Source of the DNA: an uncultured Oscillospiraceae bacterium
GTDB taxonomy: Bacteria > Bacillota > Clostridia > Oscillospirales > Acutalibacteraceae
Assembly (NCBI GenBank): GCA_910587835.1
Contig: CAJUNQ010000046.1
Location: 1-12,558 of the forward strand
Direction of reading: 5' to 3'
DNA length: 12,558 nucleotides
Shown: positions 12,419 through 12,558 of the stretch, piece by piece
How positions within the stretch are numbered: the first letter of the stretch is position 1
Layout: every line of letters starts with the position of its first letter
Notes under the pieces: model-generated
Database searches by the model: none
What the model saw: the letters and a program-made list of their open reading frames with translations, nothing else
Told to the model about the DNA's origin: nothing
Translations under genes and position numbers: made by a program

Positions 12419-12558
12419 AGGGCTTGTTTGAAAAATCGAAAACGCCGTCTTTTTACCCAGAAGCAGCCATCTTCTGCGTCGAAAATCCTCGCAATACGCA
12501 AGTATTGGCGTAGTTAGCGTAGCTAACTACAGCGGTTCTTCTCCTTGAAGCTGACCGC
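12419..12558 (+). repeat. Multi-hairpin intergenic repeat, cut by the window end
   Basis: After the kinase gene the sequence holds a series of hairpins: CAGAAG/CTTCTG (12458-12463, 12471-12476), CAATAC/GTATTG (12492-12497, 12502-12507), TAGTTAGC/GCTAACTA (12511-12518, 12522-12529) and GCGGT/ACCGC (12532-12536, 12554-12558). No coding potential is apparent. The density of stems is typical of a dispersed REP- or MITE-like element; the copy number cannot be seen here. Confidence 0.55.

Noticed and set aside
11647..12420. 257-residue plus-strand open frame overlapping the kinase
   Set aside because: Arg/Pro/Gly-rich shadow of the GC-rich fruK gene.
12458..12529. Possible CRISPR-like repeats at the window end
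   Set aside because: The stems are all different in sequence, with no regular repeat-spacer period and no cas gene nearby.

Overview
The window looks like chromosomal DNA of a GC-rich gut Clostridium relative, probably Oscillospiraceae. This rests on the codon use, the Tn1549-type conjugation genes, the zf-HC2 anti-sigma/ECF sigma pair with the LIQDLLPLY signature, and the 1-phosphofructokinase. No rRNA, tRNA or other species marker is present, so the assignment is an inference.

Three modules lie side by side. (1) Positions ~1-5277 are a fragment of a Tn1549/CTn-type integrative conjugative or mobilizable element. Read on the minus strand it carries DUF4315, DUF4366 (CD1107-like), a cysteine-rich VLP protein, a small hypothetical protein, a MobC-like accessory protein and a MOBP-type relaxase. 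A very structured intergenic segment (633-734, candidate oriT) and an oppositely oriented XRE regulator follow. An AT-rich gene for a NYN-domain (PIN-like) nuclease with a C-terminal zinc ribbon sits on the plus strand between mobC and the relaxase. It has its own promoter and terminator and looks like inserted cargo. (2) Positions ~5278-8811 are the late end of a prophage on the plus strand: the C-terminal part of a tail/appendage protein with an autoproteolytic Peptidase_G2 domain, a holin-like membrane protein, an amidase endolysin, a Dam-type adenine methylase and a small XRE regulator, closed by a strong bidirectional terminator. The tail gene has lost its front half at the border with the conjugative element. 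(3) Positions ~8872-12558 look like ordinary chromosome: an ECF sigma factor with a zf-HC2 membrane anti-sigma factor (minus strand), a small acidic lipoprotein (minus), a divergently transcribed 1-phosphofructokinase (plus), and a multi-hairpin intergenic repeat cut by the window end.

In module 1 the relaxase and MobC would nick oriT, and the other small proteins belong to the conjugation region. No integrase, coupling protein or type IV secretion ATPase is visible, so mobility cannot be judged from this window. In module 2 the holin and amidase form a lysis cassette. In module 3 the sigma and anti-sigma factors form a signalling switch, with a recognisable ECF-type promoter before the sigma gene that suggests autoregulation.

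The points most worth checking are the NYN/zinc-ribbon cargo gene, the cruciform-like oriT candidate, three copies of a CTTCTGGCCA palindrome around the relaxase and in DUF4315, a relaxase whose family-typical start codon appears as ACG behind a perfect Shine-Dalgarno, and a 375-bp spacer that separates sigma from anti-sigma.
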